A stretch of 42,408 bases of DNA from positions 1-42,408 of the forward strand of contig CANSRB010000009.1 in NCBI GenBank assembly GCA_947649285.1, written 5' to 3'. A program made the translations under genes and the position numbers. Positions within the stretch are counted from its first letter, which is position 1. Every line of letters starts with the position of its first letter. Of the stretch, positions 1 to 7,396 are shown piece by piece. The notes beneath the pieces were generated by a model. The model was not told the origin of the DNA, did no database searches, and saw only the letters and a program-made list of their open reading frames with translations. The DNA comes from an uncultured Clostridia bacterium (lineage in GTDB: Bacteria > Bacillota > Clostridia > Oscillospirales > Ruminococcaceae).

Positions 1-53
1 CCCCCGACCTGCTGATTACAAATCAGCTGCTCTACCAACTGAGCTACACCAGC
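1..53 (-). tRNA. tRNA-Thr (anticodon TGT), 3' end cut by the window edge
   Basis: Reverse complement reads GCTGGTGTAGCTCAGTTGGTAGAGCAGCTGATTTGTAATCAGCAGGTCGGGGG: D-arm, anticodon stem CTGAT/ATCAG with TGT anticodon. Confidence 0.93.
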
Positions 54-121
54 AACATTCAGCTTTACTAGTATAACACAGACTTGGACGCTTGTCAACT
101 GTTTTTTCAAAATTATATTGG

Positions 122-195
122 TCGGGACGACAGGATTCGAACCTGCGGCATCTTGGTCCCAAACCAAGCACTCTACCAAGCTGAGTTACGTCCCG
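122..195 (-). tRNA. tRNA-Pro (anticodon TGG)
   Basis: Reverse complement CGGGACGTAACTCAGCTTGGTAGAGTGCTTGGTTTGGGACCAAGATGCCGCAGGTTCGAATCCTGTCGTCCCGA; complete cloverleaf with 7-bp acceptor stem. Confidence 0.95.
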
Positions 196-408
196 ATTGC
201 TGACGAAAAGGCAGAAAGCTTCCTGCCCGCCTGTTTTAACAGGCTGCGGCTGCGTCATCAGCCAGCTTGTTCATTATACCCGAATTTCCCGATAATGTCA
301 AGCTTGGATTAGGCAAAGAAACCCTGTGTTTTTCTCTTAAAAAGGATTGTCAAGGAGATGAAATTGGTGTATAATTACTCTCTGCACAGGAAACGGAACG
401 TCTATTAG

Positions 409-1023
409 TTGGAGGTGATTTTTCTGGATGATACCAAAACGCGGATCCTTTGCGCAGCGATAAAGGCTGTGCGGCAGTATGGGCTGGAAGGGGTGCGGAT
501 TCAGAATGTCAGCGAGCTAGCAGAGATTTCATCCGGGGCAATTTACCGCCACTTTGAAAGCAAGGATCAGCTTTTAGTGGAATGCTTTACCTATGTGGAT
601 AAGCAGGTGGCCGCTATTTTTGAACACCTGAGAATCAATCCGCTGGAAATGCTGACAGACCCGGTTGGAGCGATCCGGCAGCTGTGGCTGCCCTACTTCC
701 GGTTCTGGACATCCCGGCCGGATGAAACCGTTTTCTACCACCGTTTCCGGGACAGCACCTTTTTCCCCCAATATAACAAAAGCCGGGATGTGGATTGCTT
801 CAAAACCTTCATTGGAATGATAAACGTCTTTAAAAAGGCGTTCCCCCGCTTAAACCAAATCAATGAGGATTTATTATGGCTCCATGTCCTCACCTCTACG
901 GTACTGTACGCGAAATACGTGGTGGAGGGTGTCCTTCCAAACAATCAGGAAACTGAGGACACCGTATTTCAGCTGCTGATTACAGGCTTGAGCGGTTATA
1001 TCAAGCCCAAAAAGAAGAAATAA
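409..1023 (+). CDS. TetR/AcrR family transcriptional regulator
   Basis: N-terminal HTH 'ILCAAIKAVRQYGLEGVRIQNVSELAEISSGAIYRHFESKDQLLVECF' typical of TetR_N. Start codon uncertain (TTG 409 overlaps the GGAGG; a downstream non-ATG start is possible). Confidence 0.9.
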   Translation: MEVIFLDDTKTRILCAAIKAVRQYGLEGVRIQNVSELAEISSGAIYRHFESKDQLLVECFTYVDKQVAAIFEHLRINPLEMLTDPVGAIRQLWLPYFRFWTSRPDETVFYHRFRDSTFFPQYNKSRDVDCFKTFIGMINVFKKAFPRLNQINEDLLWLHVLTSTVLYAKYVVEGVLPNNQETEDTVFQLLITGLSGYIKPKKKK

Positions 1024-1042
1024 AATTCAGTTATGCCGATCT

Positions 1043-1067
1043 CCCGCTGGCATCTGTTCACAGCGGG
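1043..1067. other. stem-loop (CCCGCTG/CAGCGGG) downstream of the tetR gene
   Basis: 7-bp perfect inverted repeat, 11-nt loop; no clear T-tract. Confidence 0.45.
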
Positions 1068-1068
1068 T

Positions 1069-1086
1069 AGTAAATAAACGTTTACT
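1069..1086. promoter_or_regulatory. candidate operator palindrome AGTAAA-TAAACG-TTTACT
   Basis: Perfect 6-bp half-sites AGTAAA/TTTACT around a TAAACGTTTA palindrome, between the TetR gene and the diguanylate cyclase gene. Confidence 0.45.
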
Positions 1087-1126
1087 TGCTTATTGCGCAA
1101 AATAATGAGAATAAGGAGAATGGTAT

Positions 1127-2047
1127 ATGGAAAAAATTCTAATCGTTGATGACAGCGCTGTGCAGGCAATTCAGTTAAAAGCCATTCTGGAGGATGAGTA
1201 TGACGTTGCCATTGCTCAAACGGCGGAGGAGGGGCTGCGCCGTGCCAGCAGCGAGGATTTTTCGCTGATTTTATTGGATGTAGTGATGCCAGGGATGGAC
1301 GGCTTTACCTTGTTGAAAAAACTACAGGAAGAAATTATTACCCAGAGTCTCCCGGTTATTTTGATTACCAGCCTTTCCGATGTGGAGAACGAGCAGCGCG
1401 GGCTTGTGTTAGGGGCGGTGGACTATATTTCAAAACCGTTCAGCCCTCTGATCGTTAAAGCAAGAGTCAATACTCATATCAAGCTGTACCGCTATCGAAG
1501 GCAGGTGGAACAGCAATCCATGACGGACCAGCTGACAGGGGTTTCCAACAGACGGGGCTATGATCTGTACAGTATTATGAAATGGAACGAGGCGATTCGT
1601 TTGAAAGTTCCTTTCTCCATCTGTATGTTTGACATTGACCGATTTAAAGTATACAACGACACCTATGGGCACCCTGCCGGGGATAAAGTAATTGCCTCTG
1701 TAGCACAGACAGCAACGGCCTACTTGCAGCGCAGTACGGATTTTCTCGCCCGCTATGGCGGCGAAGAATTTATAGCTCTTTCTTTGGGCGATCATTCAGC
1801 ACAGATCTTTCAGTATATGAAAAAAATCCGGCAGGCGATAGAGGATCTCCATATTCCCCACGATCCATCTGTAGCTCAATGGGTTACGGTCAGTATTGGG
1901 GGTGTTACCATTATTCCTGAAAAAGACAGCGCCTATGACTTTTACTTGAAGGTTGCGGATACAATGCTGTATGATGCCAAGAAAAATGGCCGCAACCGGG
2001 TAGTTTGGACGGACGAACATATGAAGCAGCTCTGGGAAAAAGAATAG
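1127..2047 (+). CDS. REC-GGDEF response regulator diguanylate cyclase
   Basis: REC: 'ILIVDDSAVQ...LILLDVVMPGMDG...ITSLSD...KPF'; GGDEF: 'DQLTGVSNRRGYD...FDIDRFKVYNDTYGHPAGD...RYGGEEF'; RSTD inhibitory-site motif five residues before GGEEF. Confidence 0.95.
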   Translation: MEKILIVDDSAVQAIQLKAILEDEYDVAIAQTAEEGLRRASSEDFSLILLDVVMPGMDGFTLLKKLQEEIITQSLPVILITSLSDVENEQRGLVLGAVDYISKPFSPLIVKARVNTHIKLYRYRRQVEQQSMTDQLTGVSNRRGYDLYSIMKWNEAIRLKVPFSICMFDIDRFKVYNDTYGHPAGDKVIASVAQTATAYLQRSTDFLARYGGEEFIALSLGDHSAQIFQYMKKIRQAIEDLHIPHDPSVAQWVTVSIGGVTIIPEKDSAYDFYLKVADTMLYDAKKNGRNRVVWTDEHMKQLWEKE

Positions 2048-2081
2048 CGGGGTAAGAGAAGGGGAAGTGGAGATGTTTACC

Positions 2082-2134
2082 GAAAAAATGCTCGCTCCCT
2101 GTGCGTTTGTCCAGCCCACAGGGAGCGAGCATTT
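2082..2134 (-). terminator. intrinsic terminator for minus-strand transcription
   Basis: 18-bp perfect stem (2086-2103 / 2117-2134), 13-nt loop, followed on the minus strand by a T6 tract (complement of AAAAAA 2082-2087). Confidence 0.7.
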
Positions 2135-2440
2135 GTCGCAGAACCGGAAACCGACCTGCTTCCTTTTTTCACGCCGAATAATCGTGCGTCGGGCCGAGCA
2201 GAACTCCGGCTTATTCATATCTGAATCCAGGCACCCCTGGCAAGGACACTCCGGCTTCTGCGCCTGGCTGCAGAAGCGTTTATTCAGGGGCGGGAAAACC
2301 GTTATCGGACGCAGCACCCTTTGAAGGAATCTCCGCTTACCAATCTGGAGACGATGCGGATATAGTCGGCACACCCTCAAATTGATACCCGATGAGGGTC
2401 AGGCTTTGCCTGTTCGCGCATAAAATGCGCTGTGCGCCGT
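2135..2440 (-). ncRNA. candidate structured RNA (unclassified)
   Basis: No convincing ORF. Perfect hairpins at 2227-2240, 2254-2277, 2373-2399, 2400-2412 and 2416-2430, and a minus-oriented terminator at 2082-2134. Boundaries are inferred. Confidence 0.35.
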
Positions 2441-2459
2441 CTATGAAGCCCTACCGCAT

Positions 2460-2527
2460 GGCCGCTTCGCGGCCCACTGCGGCATAATATGCCGCAGTGT
2501 TGAAAAGAATCTAATGCTTCTTTTCAA
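2460..2527. repeat. three directly abutting perfect hairpins
   Basis: GGCCGC-ttc-GCGGCC (2460-2474), CACTGCGGCAT-aat-ATGCCGCAGTG (2475-2499), TTGAAAAGAA-tctaatgc-TTCTTTTCAA (2500-2527), zero nt between them. Confidence 0.75.
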
Positions 2528-2529
2528 GT

Positions 2530-2694
2530 GCGTTGACCATAAAAGGCAGGGACAGGTTTCTCGAACAGCAGAGAGAGCGGTGGTCCTGCGGATGCGGAGG
2601 GGTAATTTCTGTTCACGAGGGGATTTGCGGCCGATGCGGGGAAAACTATACCGAGCTGCCGGCAGAGGAATCCTCCAAGCCGTGCCGCCCATGA
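2530..2694 (+). pseudogene. C-terminal Zn-ribbon fragment, DUF3795-like
   Basis: Frame 2530 reads ALTIKGRDRFLEQQRERWSCGCGGVISVHEGICGRCGENYTELPAEESSKPCRP* with CxC...CxxC. In-frame TAA just upstream (inside the 2500-2527 hairpin) and no start codon. Confidence 0.45.
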
Positions 2695-2719
2695 TTGGAT
2701 TCGATTCAGGAGGTCATAG

Positions 2720-3010
2720 ATGGCAGGAAAAGTGTACCAGTTTCAGGCTGAAATTCACACCATTCCGCAAAAGGGTGGGGCTTATATTGAATTCCCCTAC
2801 GATATTCGCCAGGAGTTTGGCCGGGGCCGGGTCAAAGTCCATGCGACGTTTGATGGGGTCCCCTATGATGGAAGTATTGTCAATATGGGGCTGAAGAGGG
2901 AGGATGGAAGCATCTGTTATATCCTTGGCGTGCTGAAATCCATCCGCGAACAGTTGGGGAAATCAGAAGGCGACATGGTCGAGGTCACCGTTTCCGAACG
3001 GCTCAATTAA
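2720..3010 (+). CDS. DUF1905 domain-containing protein
   Basis: 'YQFQAEIHTIPQKGGAYIEFPYDIRQEFGRGRVKVHATFDGVPYDGSIVNMG...GDMVEVTVSE'; AGGAGG upstream of ATG. Confidence 0.85.
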   Translation: MAGKVYQFQAEIHTIPQKGGAYIEFPYDIRQEFGRGRVKVHATFDGVPYDGSIVNMGLKREDGSICYILGVLKSIREQLGKSEGDMVEVTVSERLN

Positions 3011-3015
3011 AACTG

Positions 3016-3050
3016 AAAACCCCCGCCCATTTCAAAGGGCGGGGGTTTTT
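3016..3050. terminator. rho-independent terminator
   Basis: AAAACCCCCGCCC-atttcaaa-GGGCGGGGGTTTT followed by T. Confidence 0.9.
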
Positions 3051-3070
3051 GATTGAAAAAGCAACTCAGA

Positions 3071-4465
3071 TCAGTTCCGCATAGCTTCCAGTGCGGAAAG
3101 CCGCATAGCCCGCCTTGCCGGGAAGAAGCCGGCGATCAGCGCCACCAGGATCGCAAAGCCGATAGCCAGGACAGACAGCCAAAGAGGGATAGAGGAAATA
3201 GAGGTTCCGCCTCCCATCCCCATGCCGATAGAAGCGCCTCCGGCAAATTTATTCAATAGGAAGGAAATCCCGTAGGACAAACCTACCCCGCAGATCCCGC
3301 CGAAAAAGCCGATCAGTCCGGCTTCGGTTAAGAACATCGTGCGGATATCCTTCAGATAACAGCCGATGACTTTCATAATACCGATTTCACGGGTCCGCTC
3401 ATAGATGGACATAACCATCGTATTGGTAATCCCGATTGCAGCGACCAACAGGGAAACCCCGCCGATCCCAGCCAGTACCATCTGGATCATCTGGGACTGC
3501 TCCTGCATCTGGGTGATCCACTCTGCGCTGGTGTAGGATTGGTATCCCATCTCCTTGATCTGCTCGTTGATGGCAACCGTGTGATCCATGCTGTCCGAGA
3601 GCACCAGGATGGTGTCATAGGACTGCTTTTTCCGGCTGCTGGAGGAGGAAGAGTTATTGAATTTATCCGCTTCCTTTTTCAGCTTGAGCGCGGTGTCCAT
3701 ATCGATATAAATGCTGTAATCCTGCTGGCTTTGGGTCTGCTTCAGAATGCCAAGGGTCTTTAGATTGTACGCGTTGGCCTTTTTGCGGGGCTCCCCGGAG
3801 AAGTCCCCAGGGTTGGATTCCCCGTAGCTCCAGTCATAGCTGTACCGCACCCGGACGCTTTCATCCATCGGGTCGATTTCAGGCGGGTCACGGGAAATCA
3901 GGTTCCCGTTTTCATCATATACAGTGCCGCCGCTCCACCCTCCGATCATAATACCGCCTCCGCTGACGCGCCGGGGCTTGGAAAACTGATAGGGGACCTC
4001 TGCGCCCATTACGCAGAAGATATTTTTTCCGGTGTCGTAATCCTGTTCGGAGAACAGGCGGCCCTGTTCCGCCGTCATTCCCAGCGCGTCTAGATATTCC
4101 TTATTGATGCCGTAAACGGTGGGATAGGCCAGATATTTCCCGGAGAATACCTTCCCGTCCAGCCGCACCTGGGGAACAACCAGCTTGACGTTTTCCAGGG
4201 CGGAAAGGGCTTCGACAGCTTTGTCGTCCAACGCCTCTCCCTGCTGGCCGGTTTCCCAGTTGTAGCCTTGGTTGACCTCGATGGTGGTCAAGTCGCCCAT
4301 TCCGGCCATGGATTCGCTGAAGGACTGATCCATCGCGATCCCTAAGGACATCATCGTGACGATAGAGGCCGTACCGATCACAACGCCCAGAACCGAGAGG
4401 ATCGAGCGGGTTTTCCGCCGCTTAAAATTGCCGAAAGCCAACCCGACAATATCAATCTTCTTCAT
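3071..4465 (-). CDS. ABC transporter permease, FtsX/MacB family
   Basis: N-terminal 'FGNFKRRKTRSILSVLGVVIGTASIV', large extracytoplasmic domain, C-terminal FtsX-like 'GVSLLVAAIGITNTMVMSIYERTREIGIMKVIG'. Confidence 0.93.
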   Translation of the reverse strand: MKKIDIVGLAFGNFKRRKTRSILSVLGVVIGTASIVTMMSLGIAMDQSFSESMAGMGDLTTIEVNQGYNWETGQQGEALDDKAVEALSALENVKLVVPQVRLDGKVFSGKYLAYPTVYGINKEYLDALGMTAEQGRLFSEQDYDTGKNIFCVMGAEVPYQFSKPRRVSGGGIMIGGWSGGTVYDENGNLISRDPPEIDPMDESVRVRYSYDWSYGESNPGDFSGEPRKKANAYNLKTLGILKQTQSQQDYSIYIDMDTALKLKKEADKFNNSSSSSSRKKQSYDTILVLSDSMDHTVAINEQIKEMGYQSYTSAEWITQMQEQSQMIQMVLAGIGGVSLLVAAIGITNTMVMSIYERTREIGIMKVIGCYLKDIRTMFLTEAGLIGFFGGICGVGLSYGISFLLNKFAGGASIGMGMGGGTSISSIPLWLSVLAIGFAILVALIAGFFPARRAMRLSALEAMRN

Positions 4466-6212
4466 CGTTCACCGCAGCTTTCTTATTCGCTTTGCGTTTT
4501 TTCAGGAACAGGAAGACGCCGGTCCCGGCTCCGCCCAATACGACAACGCCGATCACAATCCAGCCCCACAGAGGGAAGCCGGCTTTGGCCTCAGGCATCC
4601 CGGGCATTCCAGGCATCATCCCGCCGTCGATCCCCGGCTCAAAAACACCCATGTCCATGGGCATGATATTGGCGGTGAATTCGGTGCGATCCTCCTTTTC
4701 CTGCCCTTGGGAGTCCTCATATTTAAGTACAACCGCGCCCTTGAGCTCGCCTTCGCCGTTGGGGATCAGGCTGCCGTCGAAATAATCGTTGTATCCGGCG
4801 GAGAGGTTGCCGATGTAGGTATCGCCGCCGTCCAGAGTGAAATCGCCTTCAATAGCAACCGAGAAATTATAAATGGTCGATTTCCCTTTATTGATGTATT
4901 GGAAGCTCAGCGGGAGAGGCATTCCGCTCTGCCCGTCCGTAGGCAGGTTCATGCCCTGGATATCCAAACGCTGCTCCTGATTGACGGCAAAGGCGATCTG
5001 TTCTTCCGAAGCAAATGCAGTGCCGGAATCATTTTCATAATCAATTTTCAGCAGGACGGCGTAAACACCGGGTTCGATATCCTGACGGGACATCAATTCA
5101 ATCTGCTGGGTTGCCGAGCCTTTAGGCGAGATTCTTTCAATGAAAAAGGAGTTGCTGCCGGCTGCCGGGAAGAAAACCTCACCGGAGGAGCCGCCGCCTG
5201 AACTGCCGGTGCTGCCCGAGGTGACAGAACCCAGCACGACCTTAATATTGGAAACGGCCGTTTCCGAGCTGGTGTTCTGCAGGGTGAAATTCAGGGTGAA
5301 TGACTGCCCTGCGTTGATGGTTTCCGTATCCGTCGAATAGTTCGATACGATGATCCGGGGCTGTCCGCCCTTGCCGTCGCCGCCGGCATCCGGGGAACGC
5401 TTTACCTGGGTATAGATGGTTTCGGTATACGCGAAGCGCTTGCCGAAAGCGTCTTTATAGGAAACGTCAAAGGTAATCGGATAGTTCCCGGTGGAGACCT
5501 CCGAGCCCAGATAAACAGAAAAGGGAATCGTGGCGGACTGGCCGGTTTCCAGCACCTCTAGTTCCGCGGGAAGGAAGTTTTCGTAGAGGGTGAAGCCTTT
5601 GGATTGCTCCAGGTTCAGCGAAACCCGCATATCGAAAATATTCAGCCCATAGGGGTTATGGAAGTTGACATTCAGGATGGATTTATTTTCCTTGCCGATT
5701 TCTTCGTCTTCAAAAGAGGCGGATTGAATATAGGCATACTGGTTGGATTTCCCGCCCACGCTGACTTGGAACGTATCCTCGGCAGTGAAGACGTTGTCAT
5801 TCCCATCCAGATAAGTAAAGCTGACTTTTAACGTATACCGTCCGGAGGGAACGGAGCCGGATACATTGATCGTCGGATTGATTTTGGTATTATCCTGGAT
5901 GACCGGGATTTCGTACCATCCGGTAGGGGTGTCTACCGAGAACATATCCGCGTAGTCGCCGGTTCCGGAGATCCGCATCCGGACGTCGAACGCGTCATAG
6001 GTATCACGGGTGCCAAGTACCAGTGGGAAAGCTCCGATTTCTCCGGACTCCAGCAGGGGGCGTTCCACCTCGCGGACATAGATTTTGGCATCGCGGGGCG
6101 GCTCTTCTTCGCTTCCGCCGTCAAAAGTGGGGCCGTCGATGGACGCAAAGGCCGGAACCGTGAGAACGGCCAGCATTAAAAGGCTGAGGAAAAGTGCAGT
6201 CAGTTTTTTCAT
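4452..6212 (-). CDS. COG1361-like (CARDB/S-layer-type) secreted protein, C-terminally membrane anchored
   Basis: Signal peptide 'KKLTALFLSLLMLAVLTVPAFA', repeated Ig-like beta-rich blocks, C-terminal TM 'WIVIGVVVLGGAGTGVFLFLKKRK'. Overlaps the downstream permease by 14 bp. Confidence 0.82.
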   Translation of the reverse strand: MKKLTALFLSLLMLAVLTVPAFASIDGPTFDGGSEEEPPRDAKIYVREVERPLLESGEIGAFPLVLGTRDTYDAFDVRMRISGTGDYADMFSVDTPTGWYEIPVIQDNTKINPTINVSGSVPSGRYTLKVSFTYLDGNDNVFTAEDTFQVSVGGKSNQYAYIQSASFEDEEIGKENKSILNVNFHNPYGLNIFDMRVSLNLEQSKGFTLYENFLPAELEVLETGQSATIPFSVYLGSEVSTGNYPITFDVSYKDAFGKRFAYTETIYTQVKRSPDAGGDGKGGQPRIIVSNYSTDTETINAGQSFTLNFTLQNTSSETAVSNIKVVLGSVTSGSTGSSGGGSSGEVFFPAAGSNSFFIERISPKGSATQQIELMSRQDIEPGVYAVLLKIDYENDSGTAFASEEQIAFAVNQEQRLDIQGMNLPTDGQSGMPLPLSFQYINKGKSTIYNFSVAIEGDFTLDGGDTYIGNLSAGYNDYFDGSLIPNGEGELKGAVVLKYEDSQGQEKEDRTEFTANIMPMDMGVFEPGIDGGMMPGMPGMPEAKAGFPLWGWIVIGVVVLGGAGTGVFLFLKKRKANKKAAVNDEED

Positions 6213-6300
6213 AGTTGTTCATCCAATCCGCCGCTATGCACGGCTTTGTTGAAAGGGGATTCCCTGCCGCATAGAATATACAGGGACCCATCCGGTATTT

Positions 6301-7056
6301 TTAGGCGGTGACTTCCGCCGGATGGTCAGCCAGCTCCGGCACCTCCGGCCGGATGGGGTTTTCGTTTTGTTCAATATATTCAATATCGCCGTCCAGCACA
6401 TGGACGATGCGGTCGGCATAATGGGCAATGGAAGGATCGTGGGTAACGATAATCAGGGTCTGGCCGGTTTTTCGGATGATGTCGACAATAATCGCCATAA
6501 CCTCCAGGGTGGTGTGGGAGTCCAGGTTCCCGGTTGGCTCGTCGGCAAAGACGATCTTCGGCGTGTTGACGAAGGCGCGGGCGATCCCGACCCGCTGCTG
6601 CTGGCCGCCCGACATCTGGGTGGGCTTGTGGTGCATATGTTTTCCCAGTCCGACGGCTTCCAGGATTTCCTTGGCCCGGCGTTCCCGTTCTTTTTTGGAA
6701 ACGTTCAGGAACATCAGCGGCATGGCGACATTTTCCAGGGCTGTCAGCGCCGGCAGCAGGTTATAGGCCTGAAAAACGAAGCCGATTTTCCCTTGCCGGA
6801 ACACCGCAAGCTGCTTTTCGTTCATTTCTGTCACGACAGATCCGTCGATTACAATCCGGCCCCGGGTAGGCTTTTCCAGGCCCGCCATCATATTCAGCAG
6901 GGTGGATTTCCCTGAACCGGAGGTGCCCAGCAGGCAGCAGATTTCACCTTCGTTAATGGCCAGGTTAATGTGGTTGAGCGCGACGGTTTTTTCATCCCCC
7001 AGCCGGTAGACCTTGCGCAGATCCTGAATTTCAATAATGGGTTTGCTCATGGGCAT
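6301..7056 (-). CDS. ABC transporter ATP-binding protein, MacB/LolD type
   Basis: Walker A GTSGSGKST, signature 'MSGGQQQR', Walker B 'IVFADEPTGNLD', H-loop 'VTHD'. Confidence 0.95.
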   Translation of the reverse strand: MPMSKPIIEIQDLRKVYRLGDEKTVALNHINLAINEGEICCLLGTSGSGKSTLLNMMAGLEKPTRGRIVIDGSVVTEMNEKQLAVFRQGKIGFVFQAYNLLPALTALENVAMPLMFLNVSKKERERRAKEILEAVGLGKHMHHKPTQMSGGQQQRVGIARAFVNTPKIVFADEPTGNLDSHTTLEVMAIIVDIIRKTGQTLIIVTHDPSIAHYADRIVHVLDGDIEYIEQNENPIRPEVPELADHPAEVTA

Positions 7057-7112
7057 CTGTTCTCCTGTCTAATGATGGAACGGACGGTTTATAATAGGCG
7101 CTTTATGTGATT

Positions 7113-7145
7113 ATTATACCATAGAGCGCAGCGAAATGGTATAAT
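7113..7145. promoter_or_regulatory. inverted repeat ATTATACCAT/ATGGTATAAT with an extended -10 (TGGTATAAT) on each strand
   Basis: Perfect 10-bp arms (7113-7122, 7136-7145). The minus copy lies ~57-66 nt upstream of the ABC ATPase ATG. Confidence 0.55.
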
Positions 7146-7146
7146 C

Positions 7147-7191
7147 GGCCATCGGGGCGGGAGTGAGCAACGCGAACGGATCGCCCTGGCC
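7147..7191. other. stem-loop GGCCA-tcg-GGGCG ... CGCCC-TGGCC
   Basis: 10 paired bases interrupted by a 3-nt bulge; directly downstream of the + strand extended -10. Confidence 0.4.
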
Positions 7192-7197
7192 ATCAAT

Positions 7198-7226
7198 ATA
7201 TAATAAGCGTTTTACACTTATTATAT
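7198..7226. other. inverted repeat ATATAATAAG/CTTATTATAT
   Basis: Perfect 10-bp arms, 9-nt loop. Confidence 0.5.
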
Positions 7227-7396
7227 CATATTTTTGCCAAAGAGGGCAATTTCAAAATGTTTCTATTTTATGATAAATTTGTGAGAATCGATTACAAATA
7301 GTGACGATACAGCCAATAGGGCATCTTTATTTAAAACGAACCAGGCAGGCGGGAATCTTCAAATTTTTTCTAAATGATTGAATAAAGCTCTTTGTT

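Noticed and set aside
1796-2380. Minus-strand Cys-rich ORF (…KRFCSQAQKPECPCQGCLDSDMNKPEFCSARRTI…) as a novel small protein
   Set aside because: It starts at a TTG without a ribosome-binding site, runs through the 18-bp terminator hairpin into the antisense strand of the GGDEF gene, and overlaps several other equally long spurious frames. It fits structured non-coding DNA better.
4356-5201. Long + strand ORFs antisense to the permease/COG1361 genes (and similar antisense ORFs throughout)
   Set aside because: They are mirror ORFs opposite well-supported coding genes, with low-complexity Arg/Pro/Gln-rich translations and no domain signatures.
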